This document shows, one piece after another, positions 1 through 7,093 of a stretch of DNA of 13,610 nucleotides. The DNA lies in contig VAYG01000026.1 in assembly GCA_005885015.1 (NCBI GenBank), positions 2,430 to 16,039 of the forward strand. Reading direction: 5' to 3'. Made by a program: the position numbers and the translations under genes. Origin of the DNA: Actinomycetota bacterium. Lineage in GTDB: Bacteria; Actinomycetota; UBA4738. The notes below the pieces were generated by a model. That model saw nothing but the letters and a program-made list of their open reading frames with translations, was not told the origin of the DNA and did no database searches. Every line of letters begins with the position of its first letter. The first letter of the stretch is position 1.

Positions 1-1
1 G

Positions 2-609
2 TTCGGCATCATCAACATCGATCCGTTCACCATCGGGCCCGTCACGGTCCTTGGGGCCAACCCGCAGCAGTTCTTCTATCTGATCTTCGGCTTCGCCGCT
101 CTGGCCGGGTACATCTCCTACGCTTTACAGGACTCCCGCATGGGCAGGGCCTGGATGGCCATCCGCGAAGACGAATCCGTGGCCGAGGCCATGGGCGTGA
201 ACGTGGTGGCGGCCAAGCTGTGGGCCTTCATCATCGGCGCCATCATCGCCAGCCTCGGGGGCGCGCTGTTCGCCGTCAAGACGGCCTCGGTCCTGCCTCA
301 GACCTTCGACATCATCGTGTCGATCACCGTGCTGGCCATCGTGATCATCGGGGGCATGGGCAGCATCCCCGGCGTGGTCCTGGCCGCGGTCGTGCTGATC
401 GGGCTGCCTCAGGTGCTCCAGGAGTTCCAGACCTACCGCTTCCTGCTCTACGGCGCGCTCCTCATCTTCATGATGCTGCGGCGCCCGGAGGGATTCATCC
501 CCAGCCGGCGGCGAGCCACCTCCAGGATGCGTGGCTGCGGGCGCGGGAGGCCGAGCGGGCCGAGGCGGAGCAGGCCGGGGCCGAGCCGGCCGTCGTCGAG
601 GGGAGCTGA
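2..609 (+). CDS. livM: Branched-chain amino acid-type ABC transporter permease (LivM), 5' partial, probable frameshift
   Basis: This is the C-terminal two thirds of a LivM-type inner-membrane permease of the HAAT (branched-chain/polar amino acid, urea, amide) ABC family; the start lies outside the window. In the frame of base 2 the protein has the LivM hallmark DSRMGRAWMAIREDE (codons from about 131), then hydrophobic segments and the closing RRPEGFIPSRRR. After that, the same frame becomes Arg/Ser/Gly-rich nonsense and runs about 100 nt into livG. The neighbouring frame supplies a plausible charged tail (LQDAWLRAREAERAEAEQ, ending EGS) and stops at 607-609, three nt before livG. A one-base deletion (or equivalent) between about 497 and 525 would explain this. 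Seen: the frame switch. Known: the family. Inferred: assembly error or true mutation. It heads the visible operon; the substrate cannot be read from the permease. Confidence 0.85.
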   Translation, partial: RHHQHRSVHHRARHGPWGQPAAVLLSDLRLRRSGRVHLLRFTGLPHGQGLDGHPRRRIRGRGHGRERGGGQAVGLHHRRHHRQPRGRAVRRQDGLGPASDLRHHRVDHRAGHRDHRGHGQHPRRGPGRGRADRAASGAPGVPDLPLPALRRAPHLHDAAAPGGIHPQPAASHLQDAWLRAREAERAEAEQAGAEPAVVEGS

Positions 610-612
610 GCG

Positions 613-1392
613 ATGGCCATCCTGGAGATCGACGGGCTGGTCAAGGACTTCGGCGGGGTCCGGGCCATCGACGAGCTGGGGTTCGGCGTCGACGAAGGAC
701 GGATCACCAGCGTGATCGGGCCGAACGGGGCCGGCAAGACCACGCTGTTCAACCTCATGACCGGCATGATCAAGCCGGATCGAGGGTCGATCGTCTTCGA
801 GGGCCGCAACCTGGTGGGGCTCCGCCCCAGCCAGGTCCTCGCGCTGGGGCTGGCCCGCACCTTTCAGAACGTGCGGCTGTTCCCGGAGATGACGGTGCGC
901 GAGAACGTCATGGTGGCCAGGCACTGCCGGACCCGGTCCGGGATCCTCTCGGCGATCCTTCGAACCCCCGCTTTTCGCCGCGAGGAGGAGGGCACCCGCA
1001 AGCGTGCCGAGCAAGCGCTGGCCATCTTCGGCTCCCGCCTGGTCGGGTACCGGTTCGACCAGACTGCCATAAGTCTCTCGTACGCGAACCGGCGGCGGCT
1101 GGAGATCGCCCGGGCCCTGGGGCCTGACCCCAAGCTGCTGCTCCTGGACGAGCCCACCGCAGGGATGAACCCACAGGAGACCCTCGAGCTCACCCGTCAG
1201 ATCCGGCGGCTTCGGGACGAGACGGGGCTGACGATCGTGTTCATCGAGCACGACATGCGGGTGGTGAAGGGTGTGTCCGACCACGTGGTCGTCCTCGACT
1301 ACGGCCGGAAGATCGCCGAGGGACCCTACGATGAAGTGGCTCACGACCCTCACGTCATCGAGGCTTACCTGGGACGAAAGGCGGCCGTCTAG
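613..1392 (+). CDS. livG: Branched-chain amino acid-type ABC transporter ATP-binding protein LivG
   Basis: Cytoplasmic ATPase subunit (259 aa, normal LivG length) powering the LivM-containing importer. Visible motifs: Walker A GPNGAGKT (36-43), Q-loop Q85, Walker B LLLLDE (175-180) followed by PTAGMNPQET, which is typical of LivG, and the switch histidine in IEHDM (H213). The C-terminus HVIEAYLG matches the LivG/LivF C-terminal extension. The ABC signature reads LSYAN (155-159), where LivG proteins usually have a Gly at the fourth position. ATG start with a GGGGAG ribosome site 7 nt upstream. Its TAG stop overlaps the GTG start of livF by one base, so the two ATPases are probably translationally coupled. 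Family assignment is firm; the transported amino acid is unknown. Confidence 0.95.
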   Translation: MAILEIDGLVKDFGGVRAIDELGFGVDEGRITSVIGPNGAGKTTLFNLMTGMIKPDRGSIVFEGRNLVGLRPSQVLALGLARTFQNVRLFPEMTVRENVMVARHCRTRSGILSAILRTPAFRREEEGTRKRAEQALAIFGSRLVGYRFDQTAISLSYANRRRLEIARALGPDPKLLLLDEPTAGMNPQETLELTRQIRRLRDETGLTIVFIEHDMRVVKGVSDHVVVLDYGRKIAEGPYDEVAHDPHVIEAYLGRKAAV

Positions 1393-2159
1393 TGGACGAC
1401 ACCATGGAAGGCAGCGTGGAGGCTTCCGCACCCAGTCCGAACGGCCAGCCCGTCCTCCAACTCCGGGACGTGAACACCCACTACGGACCGGTCCAGGTGC
1501 TGCGCGGCGTCAACATCGAGATCCATCCGGGCGAGATCGTCTGCCTCCTGGGGGGGAACGCCAGCGGGAAGACCACCACGCTGAAGACCATCTTGGGCTA
1601 CGTCGTCCCCACCACCGGAGACGTCCTGCTGGACGGCGAGCGGATCAACGGCGCCCCCACCCAGCGACTGGTCGAGATGGGCGTGTCGATGGTCCCGGAG
1701 AACCGGCGGCTGTTCAAGCGCATGACCGTCCGGGAGAACCTCGAGCTGGGCCGCTACCTCCGTCGAGACGGAAGCGAGGTCGAACAGGACCTCGACAGGG
1801 TCTTCACGCTGTTCCCTCGGGTCAAGGAGCGCCTGGGCCAGCGGGCCGGGACCCTCTCCGGCGGCGAGCAGCAGATGGTGGCCATGGCCCGGGCGCTCAT
1901 GGCCCGCCCGAAGGTGCTGCTGATGGACGAGCCCTCCATGGGTCTGGCCCCCGTGTTGGTGGAGCAGAACTTCGAGATCATCAAGCACGTGAACCAGCAG
2001 GGGACGACCATCTTCGTGGTCGAGCAGAACGCGAACATGGCCCTATCCATCGCCGACCGTGGGTACGTGCTCCAGACCGGACAGATCGTGCTGTCCGACT
2101 CGGCCCAGAACCTCCTGAACAATCCCCTCATGCGGGAGGCATACCTGGGGGAGCTGTGA
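1392..2159 (+). CDS. livF: Branched-chain amino acid-type ABC transporter ATP-binding protein LivF
   Basis: Second cytoplasmic ATPase of the importer (255 aa). The Walker A is a variant, GGNASGKT (54-61) instead of GPNGAGKT; the invariant G-K-T part is intact. Signature LSGGEQQ (155-161), Walker B VLLMDE (175-180). As is usual in LivF, the Q-loop position is in VPENRRLF (101-108) and the H-loop is replaced by Gln in VVEQN, so this half is probably the less active ATPase site. The GTG start overlaps the livG stop (TAGTG); an ATG four codons later (1404) is the alternative, and neither has a good Shine-Dalgarno. The first 20 residues are a non-conserved extension before the ABC fold. It pairs with LivG in a heterodimer. 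Confidence 0.95.
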   Translation: MDDTMEGSVEASAPSPNGQPVLQLRDVNTHYGPVQVLRGVNIEIHPGEIVCLLGGNASGKTTTLKTILGYVVPTTGDVLLDGERINGAPTQRLVEMGVSMVPENRRLFKRMTVRENLELGRYLRRDGSEVEQDLDRVFTLFPRVKERLGQRAGTLSGGEQQMVAMARALMARPKVLLMDEPSMGLAPVLVEQNFEIIKHVNQQGTTIFVVEQNANMALSIADRGYVLQTGQIVLSDSAQNLLNNPLMREAYLGEL

Positions 2160-2178
2160 GGGAGTCCCCGGAGCAGGC

Positions 2179-3099
2179 TTGCGACTGATCGACGCCGTCG
2201 GGCTGGACCGCGCCCTGCCGATGGAGGCGGCGATCGACGCGCTGGAGGCGGGGTTCAGGGCTCCCCGGCTTCCCCGGTCACCCCTGCGCACGTCCGTGGA
2301 CGCGGAGGGCGCCGAGCTGTTGCTTATGCCCGCGGTGGGGGAGCCGGGCACCGGGATCAAGCTGGTCACGGTCAATCCCTCGAACCCGAAGCGCGGCCTC
2401 CCGCTGATCCACGCCGTGTACGTCTTGTTCGCGCCCGGTACCAGCGAACCCGCCGCGGTCATCGACGGGGCGGCGTTGACGGCGCTTCGCACGGCGGCCG
2501 TCTCGGGGCTGGCCACGCGGCACCTGGCCAACCAGGAGGCGGAGCGGCTGGTGATCTTCGGGGCGGGGGTCCAGGCCAACGGACACCTCATGGCGATGCG
2601 CGCGGTCCGGCCCGTGTGGCACGTCACCGTGGTCTCCCGGTCTCCCGGCCGGGCTCAGGCCCTGGTCGACCGGGGCCGCTCGCTCGACATGGAGGCCGCG
2701 GCCGGGGGGCCCGAGTCCGTGGCCAAGGCCGACCTGGTGTGCACCTGCACCACCAGCCCGGAGCCGCTCTTCGAGGGCAGCTTGCTCAAGCCGGGAGCCC
2801 ACGTGTACGCGGTCGGGGCCTACCGGCCGGAGACGAGGGAGCTGGACGACGCCGCGATGGCTCGCTCGAAGATCGTGGTGGAGACCAGGGAAGCAGCGAT
2901 GGCGGAGGCGGGGGACGTGGTGATCCCCATGGCGTCGGGGGCGATCGGGCCGTCCGCAGTCGTGGCGGACCTTGCGGAAGTGGTCAAGGGAGCATCGGTC
3001 CGCACCGGTCCCGATGACATCACGGTGTTCAAGTCGGTCGGGGTGGCCTTCGAGGACCTCATCCTCGCCCGGGCAGCCGTGGATCGGATCGACCGATGA
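2179..3099 (+). CDS. Ornithine cyclodeaminase / mu-crystallin family protein (candidate pyrroline-2-carboxylate reductase)
   Basis: 306-aa cytoplasmic NAD(P)-dependent enzyme of the OCD/mu-crystallin family. Visible: substrate-domain Lys61 in GTGIKLVTVNP, the LTALRTAAVSGLAT signature (Arg104), Rossmann nucleotide-binding GAGVQA (128-133), the ELDD segment with the catalytic-position Asp223, and C-terminal FKSVGVAFEDL (284-294). Family members include ornithine cyclodeaminase, alanine and lysine dehydrogenases, and delta1-pyrroline-2-carboxylate (Pyr2C) or ketimine reductases; sequence alone does not separate them. The nearby aconitase X, whose known bacterial product is Pyr2C, makes a Pyr2C reductase forming L-proline the best guess (inference). 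TTG start chosen because GGAG lies 5 nt upstream and no ATG fits the conserved N-terminus. It follows livF by 19 nt and overlaps the next gene by ATGA. Confidence 0.9.
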   Translation: MRLIDAVGLDRALPMEAAIDALEAGFRAPRLPRSPLRTSVDAEGAELLLMPAVGEPGTGIKLVTVNPSNPKRGLPLIHAVYVLFAPGTSEPAAVIDGAALTALRTAAVSGLATRHLANQEAERLVIFGAGVQANGHLMAMRAVRPVWHVTVVSRSPGRAQALVDRGRSLDMEAAAGGPESVAKADLVCTCTTSPEPLFEGSLLKPGAHVYAVGAYRPETRELDDAAMARSKIVVETREAAMAEAGDVVIPMASGAIGPSAVVADLAEVVKGASVRTGPDDITVFKSVGVAFEDLILARAAVDRIDR

Positions 3100-4250
3100 C
3101 CGACACGGCCGACGTCGTCGTGATCGGTGGTGGAGTGATCGGGGCCAGCGCCGCCTACCACCTCGCCGAGGGGGGAGCGGGCCGGGTGCTCCTCCTGGAA
3201 CGGGCCGGGGAGCTCGGCACCGGGTCGACAGGGGCGTGCGCGGGCGGATTCCGCCATCAGTTCTCCAGCCGGGTGAACATACTCCTGTCCCTGGCCAGCG
3301 TCCCCATGATCACGCGCTTCTCGGAGGAGCACGGTCTTCCCCTCGACGTCGTCCAGGACGGATATCTGTTCCTCGTCCGGACGAACGACGCATGGCGAGC
3401 GTTCCTCGCCGGGGTCGAGCTCCAGCGTTCGCTGGGAGTGGAGGTGGAGGTGCTCGAGCCCAACCAGGTGGGAGAACTCCTTCCGGGGATCGCGCTCGAG
3501 GGCCTGGTCGGGGCCACGTTCGGCCCGAAAGACGGCATCGCCGATCCCTCCGGGCTCACCAACGGGTACGCGACCCTGGCCCGTCGGTCTGGGGCGGAGA
3601 TCCGGACGGGCGTGGAAGTGCAGGGTGTCGACACCGAGGGCGGCCGGGTCACCGGCGTCTCGACCGCGGACGGCCTGATCTCCGCAGGGGCGGTCATCGA
3701 CGCCGCGGGCCCATGGGCAAGCAAGGTCGCTGCCACGGCGGGGGTCGATCTTCCCGTCGAGCCCATCCCTCGCAACGTCGTGGTGACCGGGCCGTTCCCC
3801 GGCGCGCCGGCCCGGCGGACGCTGGTCATCGAAGCCGAATCGACCTTCTACTTCCACCGCGAGGGCCCGGGCGTGCTCATGGGGATGGGTGGCCGCGACG
3901 AGCACGCCTCGTTCGACACCCGGGTGGACGAACGGTTCGTGGCCGACGAACTCCTGCCCACCGCCGTCCAGTCGTTCCCTCCACTCGAGGCGGCGGATCT
4001 CCGGTTCTCCTGGTCGGGGCTGTACGAGATGACCCCGGATCGCCACCCGGTGATCGGGGAAGCCCCAGGGGTCGCGGGCTTCTACCTGGCGAACGGATTC
4101 TCCGGTCACGGGTTCCAGCACGGACCGATCGTGGGGAAGCTCCTGGCGGAGCTGATCGTGGACGGCGCCGCCCGGTCGGTCGACATCTCGTCGCTCGGGC
4201 TGGGGCGATTCACCTCAGGTCACGTCGTCTCCGAACATCACGTGGTCTGA
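3096..4250 (+). CDS. FAD-dependent oxidoreductase, DAO/SoxB-like family
   Basis: 384-aa flavoprotein of the D-amino acid oxidase fold (glycine oxidase, sarcosine oxidase beta, dimethylglycine dehydrogenase relatives). Dinucleotide-binding GGGVIG (11-16) follows the beta strand ADVVVI; Glu35 ends the second strand where the FAD ribose is normally held. The N-terminal STGACAGGFRHQFSS and C-terminal LYEMTPDRHPVIG and NGFSGHGFQHGP are typical of SoxB-like dehydrogenases. Such enzymes oxidise a secondary or N-methylated amino acid at the C-N bond. I cannot assign the substrate; sarcosine-like, D-hydroxyproline-like or proline-type compounds are all possible. It overlaps the OCD-family gene by 4 nt (ATGA) and is followed after 4 nt by a second flavoenzyme, so all three are co-translated. 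Confidence 0.9.
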   Translation: MTDTADVVVIGGGVIGASAAYHLAEGGAGRVLLLERAGELGTGSTGACAGGFRHQFSSRVNILLSLASVPMITRFSEEHGLPLDVVQDGYLFLVRTNDAWRAFLAGVELQRSLGVEVEVLEPNQVGELLPGIALEGLVGATFGPKDGIADPSGLTNGYATLARRSGAEIRTGVEVQGVDTEGGRVTGVSTADGLISAGAVIDAAGPWASKVAATAGVDLPVEPIPRNVVVTGPFPGAPARRTLVIEAESTFYFHREGPGVLMGMGGRDEHASFDTRVDERFVADELLPTAVQSFPPLEAADLRFSWSGLYEMTPDRHPVIGEAPGVAGFYLANGFSGHGFQHGPIVGKLLAELIVDGAARSVDISSLGLGRFTSGHVVSEHHVV

Positions 4251-4254
4251 ATCG

Positions 4255-5301
4255 TTGCGACGCGCCGACGTGGTCGTGGTGGGTGCCGGAGTCATGGGGT
4301 CGGCCACGGCGTGGCGGCTGTCGCGATCCGGCCGGTCGGTGATCCTCCTGGAACGCTTCGAGGTCGGCCACGACCGCGGATCCAGTCACGGCTCGGCCAG
4401 GGTGTTCCGCTTCTCTTACGACGAGCCGGAGTACGTGGCCATGGCCATGGAGGCGTTGCCGCTGTGGCGCGCGTTGGAGGACGCGTCGGGTGAGGAGCTC
4501 CTCGCGGTGACCGGCGGCTTCGACCTGGGATCCGACGAGCGCCTCAAGCGTCATATGGAGGCGCTGGACGCGTGGGGAGCCGTCTGGGATCTCCTGCCGG
4601 GACGGGAGGTGGCGGCTCGGTTTCCATCGGTGCGCCCGCCTCCGGACGCCACCCTGCTCTTCCAGCCCGACGCCGGAGTGCTGGCGGCCGACCGCGCCGT
4701 TCGGGCCATGGTGACCGTGGCCCGGGCGCTCGGCACCGAGCTCCACGAACGCACGACCGTCACGGAGCTTCGCCCGCGCGACGGGCACGTGGAGGTGGTG
4801 ACCCGACGAGAGACCTTTGCCGGGGACGTCGCGGTGGTCACCGCTGGCTCGTGGGCGCCGCCCCTGCTCGCCACCGCGGGGCTCGACCTGCCGGTCACCC
4901 CCAGCCGCGAGACGGTGGCGTACTTCGAATCCATTGGCGCACATCGGTTTCCGGTGTTCGTGGAATGGGTGGACGGTCGGGGACCCCTCTACGCGCTGCC
5001 GGTGCCGGGGGGCGGGTTGAAGACGGGTTGGCACCATACGGGTCCTGCGACGGATCCCGACCGCCGGGGCGGCCCGGACTCGGGCGTCACGGCCCGCATG
5101 GCCGCGTGGGTCGACGAGCGGTTCCCCGGAGCCAGGCCGGCCCCGCATCACGCGGAGACCTGCATGTATACGAACACGTCGGACGAGCGCTTCATCATCG
5201 ACCGAAGAGGTCGGGTGGTCGTCGGTTCGCCGTGCAGCGGCCACGGATTCAAGTTCGCGCCGCTGATCGGCGAGCGGCTGGCTCGCCTGGCGACGGCCTA
5301 G
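4255..5301 (+). CDS. Monomeric sarcosine oxidase-like flavoenzyme (MSOX/MTOX/pipecolate oxidase family)
   Basis: 348-aa FAD oxidase of the monomeric sarcosine oxidase family. GAGVMG (10-15) binds ADP. SSHGSARVFR gives His45, Arg49 and Arg52, the same positions as in Bacillus MSOX. Lys256 and His260 in GGGLKTGWHH match the oxygen-activating Lys and neighbouring His. Cys303 in TCMYTNTSDE matches the cysteine that covalently binds FAD. Lys333 in SGHGFKFAP matches the carboxylate-binding Lys. All residues expected for a covalent flavin oxidase are therefore present. MSOX acts on N-methyl amino acids and, weakly, on L-proline; the actual substrate here is unknown. TTG start 4 nt after the previous stop, without a clear Shine-Dalgarno, so probably coupled. 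Its TAG stop shares CTAG with the stop of the opposing gene. Confidence 0.92.
   Translation: MRRADVVVVGAGVMGSATAWRLSRSGRSVILLERFEVGHDRGSSHGSARVFRFSYDEPEYVAMAMEALPLWRALEDASGEELLAVTGGFDLGSDERLKRHMEALDAWGAVWDLLPGREVAARFPSVRPPPDATLLFQPDAGVLAADRAVRAMVTVARALGTELHERTTVTELRPRDGHVEVVTRRETFAGDVAVVTAGSWAPPLLATAGLDLPVTPSRETVAYFESIGAHRFPVFVEWVDGRGPLYALPVPGGGLKTGWHHTGPATDPDRRGGPDSGVTARMAAWVDERFPGARPAPHHAETCMYTNTSDERFIIDRRGRVVVGSPCSGHGFKFAPLIGERLARLATA
5298..5301. other. Shared CTAG: convergent stop codons overlap
   Basis: The + strand flavoenzyme stops with TAG at 5299-5301 and the - strand AcnX small subunit stops with TAG read from 5300 down to 5298. The palindromic tetramer serves both. No untranslated spacer separates the two operons, so each mRNA's 3' end must be antisense to the other. 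Confidence 0.95.
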
Positions 5302-5750
5302 CCGCGAGGGGTGGCGGACCCTCTGGGTCCCCGCACCGATGCGCCGCGGGGGCCTGCCCGGACGACCACCTCGTCGCCGGCGCGGATCGCAGCGTGGGCG
5401 CGTTCGTCGATCACCACCACCGGCATCCGGCGGTCGTACAGCTCGGAGGCGACCAGCGCCCCGAGGGCCAGGATCGGATCGGCCTCCCGCAGGACCAGTG
5501 CCGCGGGGGCCGTGCCGGCCCGGATCGCCTCGGCAAGGACGCTGCTGCTGGAGCTCGATCCTCGCCCGGCCGGCATGACCACGACGCGGCCGGCCAGGCT
5601 CTGGCCGGCCTGTGGATGCCTTCGGTCGATGATCCTGCCGGTGGCGGGGTCCATGCCGCCCCACAGGGAGAGTGGCTCGTCCAACCGGAGGACCCGGCCG
5701 GTGGCCGATCCGGCGGCCAGGGTGCGACCCTCAACCTCGCCAGAGTCCAT
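5298..5750 (-). CDS. Aconitase X small subunit (DUF126/AcnX swivel domain)
   Basis: 150-aa small (swivelling) subunit of aconitase X, partner of the large subunit encoded just upstream on the same strand. Diagnostic stretches: LDEPLSLWGGMDPATGRIID, the RRHPQAGQSLAGRVVVMP segment, the Ser-rich active-site loop GRGSSSSSSVLAEAIRAG and DPILALGALVASELY. Characterised AcnX enzymes are cis-3-hydroxy-L-proline dehydratase (bacteria) and phosphomevalonate dehydratase (archaea); the amino-acid transport and oxidation context favours the former. I place the start at ATG 5750, with GAGG 6 nt upstream; a TTG two codons earlier (5756) is possible. The first seven codons are the third copy of a 22-bp tandem repeat that also carries the end of the large-subunit gene, so this N-terminus is a recent add-on. 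The C-terminal 15 residues are low-complexity Gly/Arg/Pro. Confidence 0.93.
   Translation of the reverse strand: MDSGEVEGRTLAAGSATGRVLRLDEPLSLWGGMDPATGRIIDRRHPQAGQSLAGRVVVMPAGRGSSSSSSVLAEAIRAGTAPAALVLREADPILALGALVASELYDRRMPVVVIDERAHAAIRAGDEVVVRAGPRGASVRGPRGSATPRG
5316..5330 (+). other. Short perfect hairpin just past the flavoenzyme stop
   Basis: GGACCC-TCT-GGGTCC forms a 6-bp stem with a 3-nt loop, 15 bp after the + operon stop and inside the C-terminal codons of the opposing AcnX small subunit. There is no following T-run, so it is at best a weak or Rho-assisted end signal for the + transcript. It may be nothing more than coding sequence. Confidence 0.25.
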
Positions 5751-5794
5751 CCTCAACCTCGCCAGAGTCCATCCTCAACCCCGCCAGAGCGCAT
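5729..5794 (-). repeat. Three tandem 22-bp repeats across the AcnX large/small junction
   Basis: Read on the - strand, units are 5794-5773, 5772-5751 and 5750-5729. Units 2 and 3 are identical; unit 1 differs at 3 of 22 positions. Each contains ATG near its start and GAGG or GGGG near its end, so every unit supplies a ribosome site for the next ATG. Because 22 is not a multiple of 3, the copies are read in different frames. Unit 1 gives the last codons of the large subunit (ALWRG, stop). Unit 2 starts an out-of-frame 13-codon peptide (MDSGEVEDGLWRG). Unit 3 is the small-subunit start (MDSGEVEG). Confidence 0.95.
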
Positions 5795-7037
5795 CGTCCC
5801 GCCACACCCTTCCCTCGGCGGCCGAGCGGACGCACTCCGCGAGGCTTCCCAAGACGACCTCGACGCCGATGTTTCCGGGCGCGTAGTACGCCCACTTGCC
5901 CGAGTTCGTCATGACCACCCGCGTCGACGGCGACAGGATGGGGGCGATGTACGTGCACGTGTCCGTGACGATCTGGATGCCGGCCCGCCGGTAGGCGGAC
6001 ATCCAACCCATCCGCTCGACCTCGGCGAGGATGGCACGGCTCGTCGAGACGTAGAAGTCCACCTCCGGGTTGATGGCCGTCCGCTCGATGAGCGGAGTCA
6101 GCGCGCCAAACTCATCGAGCGAGAAGTGCGGCGTCCCCACGCTGACGGCGTCGATGCGACCGGTCGTGGTGGAGAGGCCATCCCGGATCTCGGCCATCAA
6201 GGCGGGCGTCACCGTCACTTCCCGCCGGGGGACACGGCCCGCGAAGGCCTGCTCCAGCGACCCCGCTTCCGGCGTGACCCCGACCGCGTGGAACAGGCCC
6301 ACCGACCCCGAGGATGCCGCGGCCGCTCCGAGCGCCTTGAGCTGGTCCTCGGTGGTCGTCGGAGGGAGCCCGTCGATCACCGGTATCAACGAGCCGGATT
6401 CGGCGCCGATCAGGTGTCCCAGCAGGGGGTACAGGATGTCCTCGGAGAGGAGGCGCCCCGGCACGCTCGACAGTCGAAAGAGGATGCCCCCGGCTCGGTT
6501 GGCGTCGAGGTGGAGCCCTGCCGCCGGTGCTCGTCCGGTGATCGCGGCACAGATGTCGATGAAGTCGCCGTAGCGATCGGTCCGGGCTCCCAGCACGGAG
6601 TTGGCGAAGACAATGGCGTTGGACTCCGCCCAGGCCACGTGCTGGCCGAAGGAGGGCCTGTCCGGAAGCTGATAGGGGGCGCAGGTCCACGTGGGCCGGC
6701 ACCCCATCCCTTCGTACAGCCCCATCAGCCGGCGGGAACGGGCAGCCCGGTCGGGATCTCCCCGATAGAGGCCGGGGTGGAGGAGGTCGACCCCTCCCAC
6801 GTTGAGGGTCGTGGGGATGGACACGCGAGCGCCGGCCCGGGCCAGCCGTTCGGCGAAATCGAGGCTGGCCTGGCCCTGATACAGGCAGCCGTCCACGTGG
6901 GCGGAGGCGACGTCGATCAGATGATCCGCGTCCAGGACCTCGGCCATCGAGGCGACGATCCGCATGGCGATGCGCGGTCCTTCGCCGGCGTCTCCGTCGA
7001 GCATCGCTCGATCGCGGGCGGAGAGCTCGAGGGGCAC
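5775..7037 (-). CDS. Aconitase X catalytic (large) subunit, DUF521
   Basis: 420-aa catalytic subunit of aconitase X, a cytoplasmic iron- or Fe-S-dependent dehydratase. Family features: opening LSARDRAMLDG, TCAPYQLP (Cys119), the SNAIVFANSVLGARTDRYGD block (139-158) with TGRAPAAGLH, TDTCTYIAP (Cys361) and TNSGKWAYYAPG near the C-terminus. Cys113 is close to Cys119; the two Cys-bearing motifs are the likely metal-ligand regions. Bacterial AcnX dehydrates cis-3-hydroxy-L-proline to pyrroline-2-carboxylate; the archaeal type acts on mevalonate 5-phosphate. The + strand OCD-family and amine-oxidising genes next door support the hydroxyproline role (inference). GTG start 7037 is chosen because it gives the conserved N-terminus and has TACAGT exactly 7 nt upstream. 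The stop is 24 nt before the small-subunit ATG. No gene in the window requires another promoter for this pair. Confidence 0.94.
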   Translation of the reverse strand: MPLELSARDRAMLDGDAGEGPRIAMRIVASMAEVLDADHLIDVASAHVDGCLYQGQASLDFAERLARAGARVSIPTTLNVGGVDLLHPGLYRGDPDRAARSRRLMGLYEGMGCRPTWTCAPYQLPDRPSFGQHVAWAESNAIVFANSVLGARTDRYGDFIDICAAITGRAPAAGLHLDANRAGGILFRLSSVPGRLLSEDILYPLLGHLIGAESGSLIPVIDGLPPTTTEDQLKALGAAAASSGSVGLFHAVGVTPEAGSLEQAFAGRVPRREVTVTPALMAEIRDGLSTTTGRIDAVSVGTPHFSLDEFGALTPLIERTAINPEVDFYVSTSRAILAEVERMGWMSAYRRAGIQIVTDTCTYIAPILSPSTRVVMTNSGKWAYYAPGNIGVEVVLGSLAECVRSAAEGRVWRDDALWRG

Positions 7038-7044
7038 GGAGGGG

Positions 7045-7050
7045 ACTGTA
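7045..7050 (-). promoter_or_regulatory. -10-like TACAGT, 7 nt before the AcnX GTG (possible leaderless promoter)
   Basis: TACAGT (5 of 6 to TATAAT) ends 7 nt before the GTG at 7037, which would put the transcript start at the codon itself. No Shine-Dalgarno precedes the GTG. No convincing -35 at 16-18 nt was found. The 56-bp gap is shared with the divergent LAGLIDADG gene. Confidence 0.4.
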
Positions 7051-7093
7051 CCGGCTCCGCCGTGTCGGAGGGGCGCTTCATGATCCGATCGAG

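Noticed and set aside
7038..7093. Duplicate tRNA-Leu 3' end or att-like repeat on the far side of the LAGLIDADG gene
   Set aside because: Compared by eye with 7848-7900; no shared stretch of useful length found.
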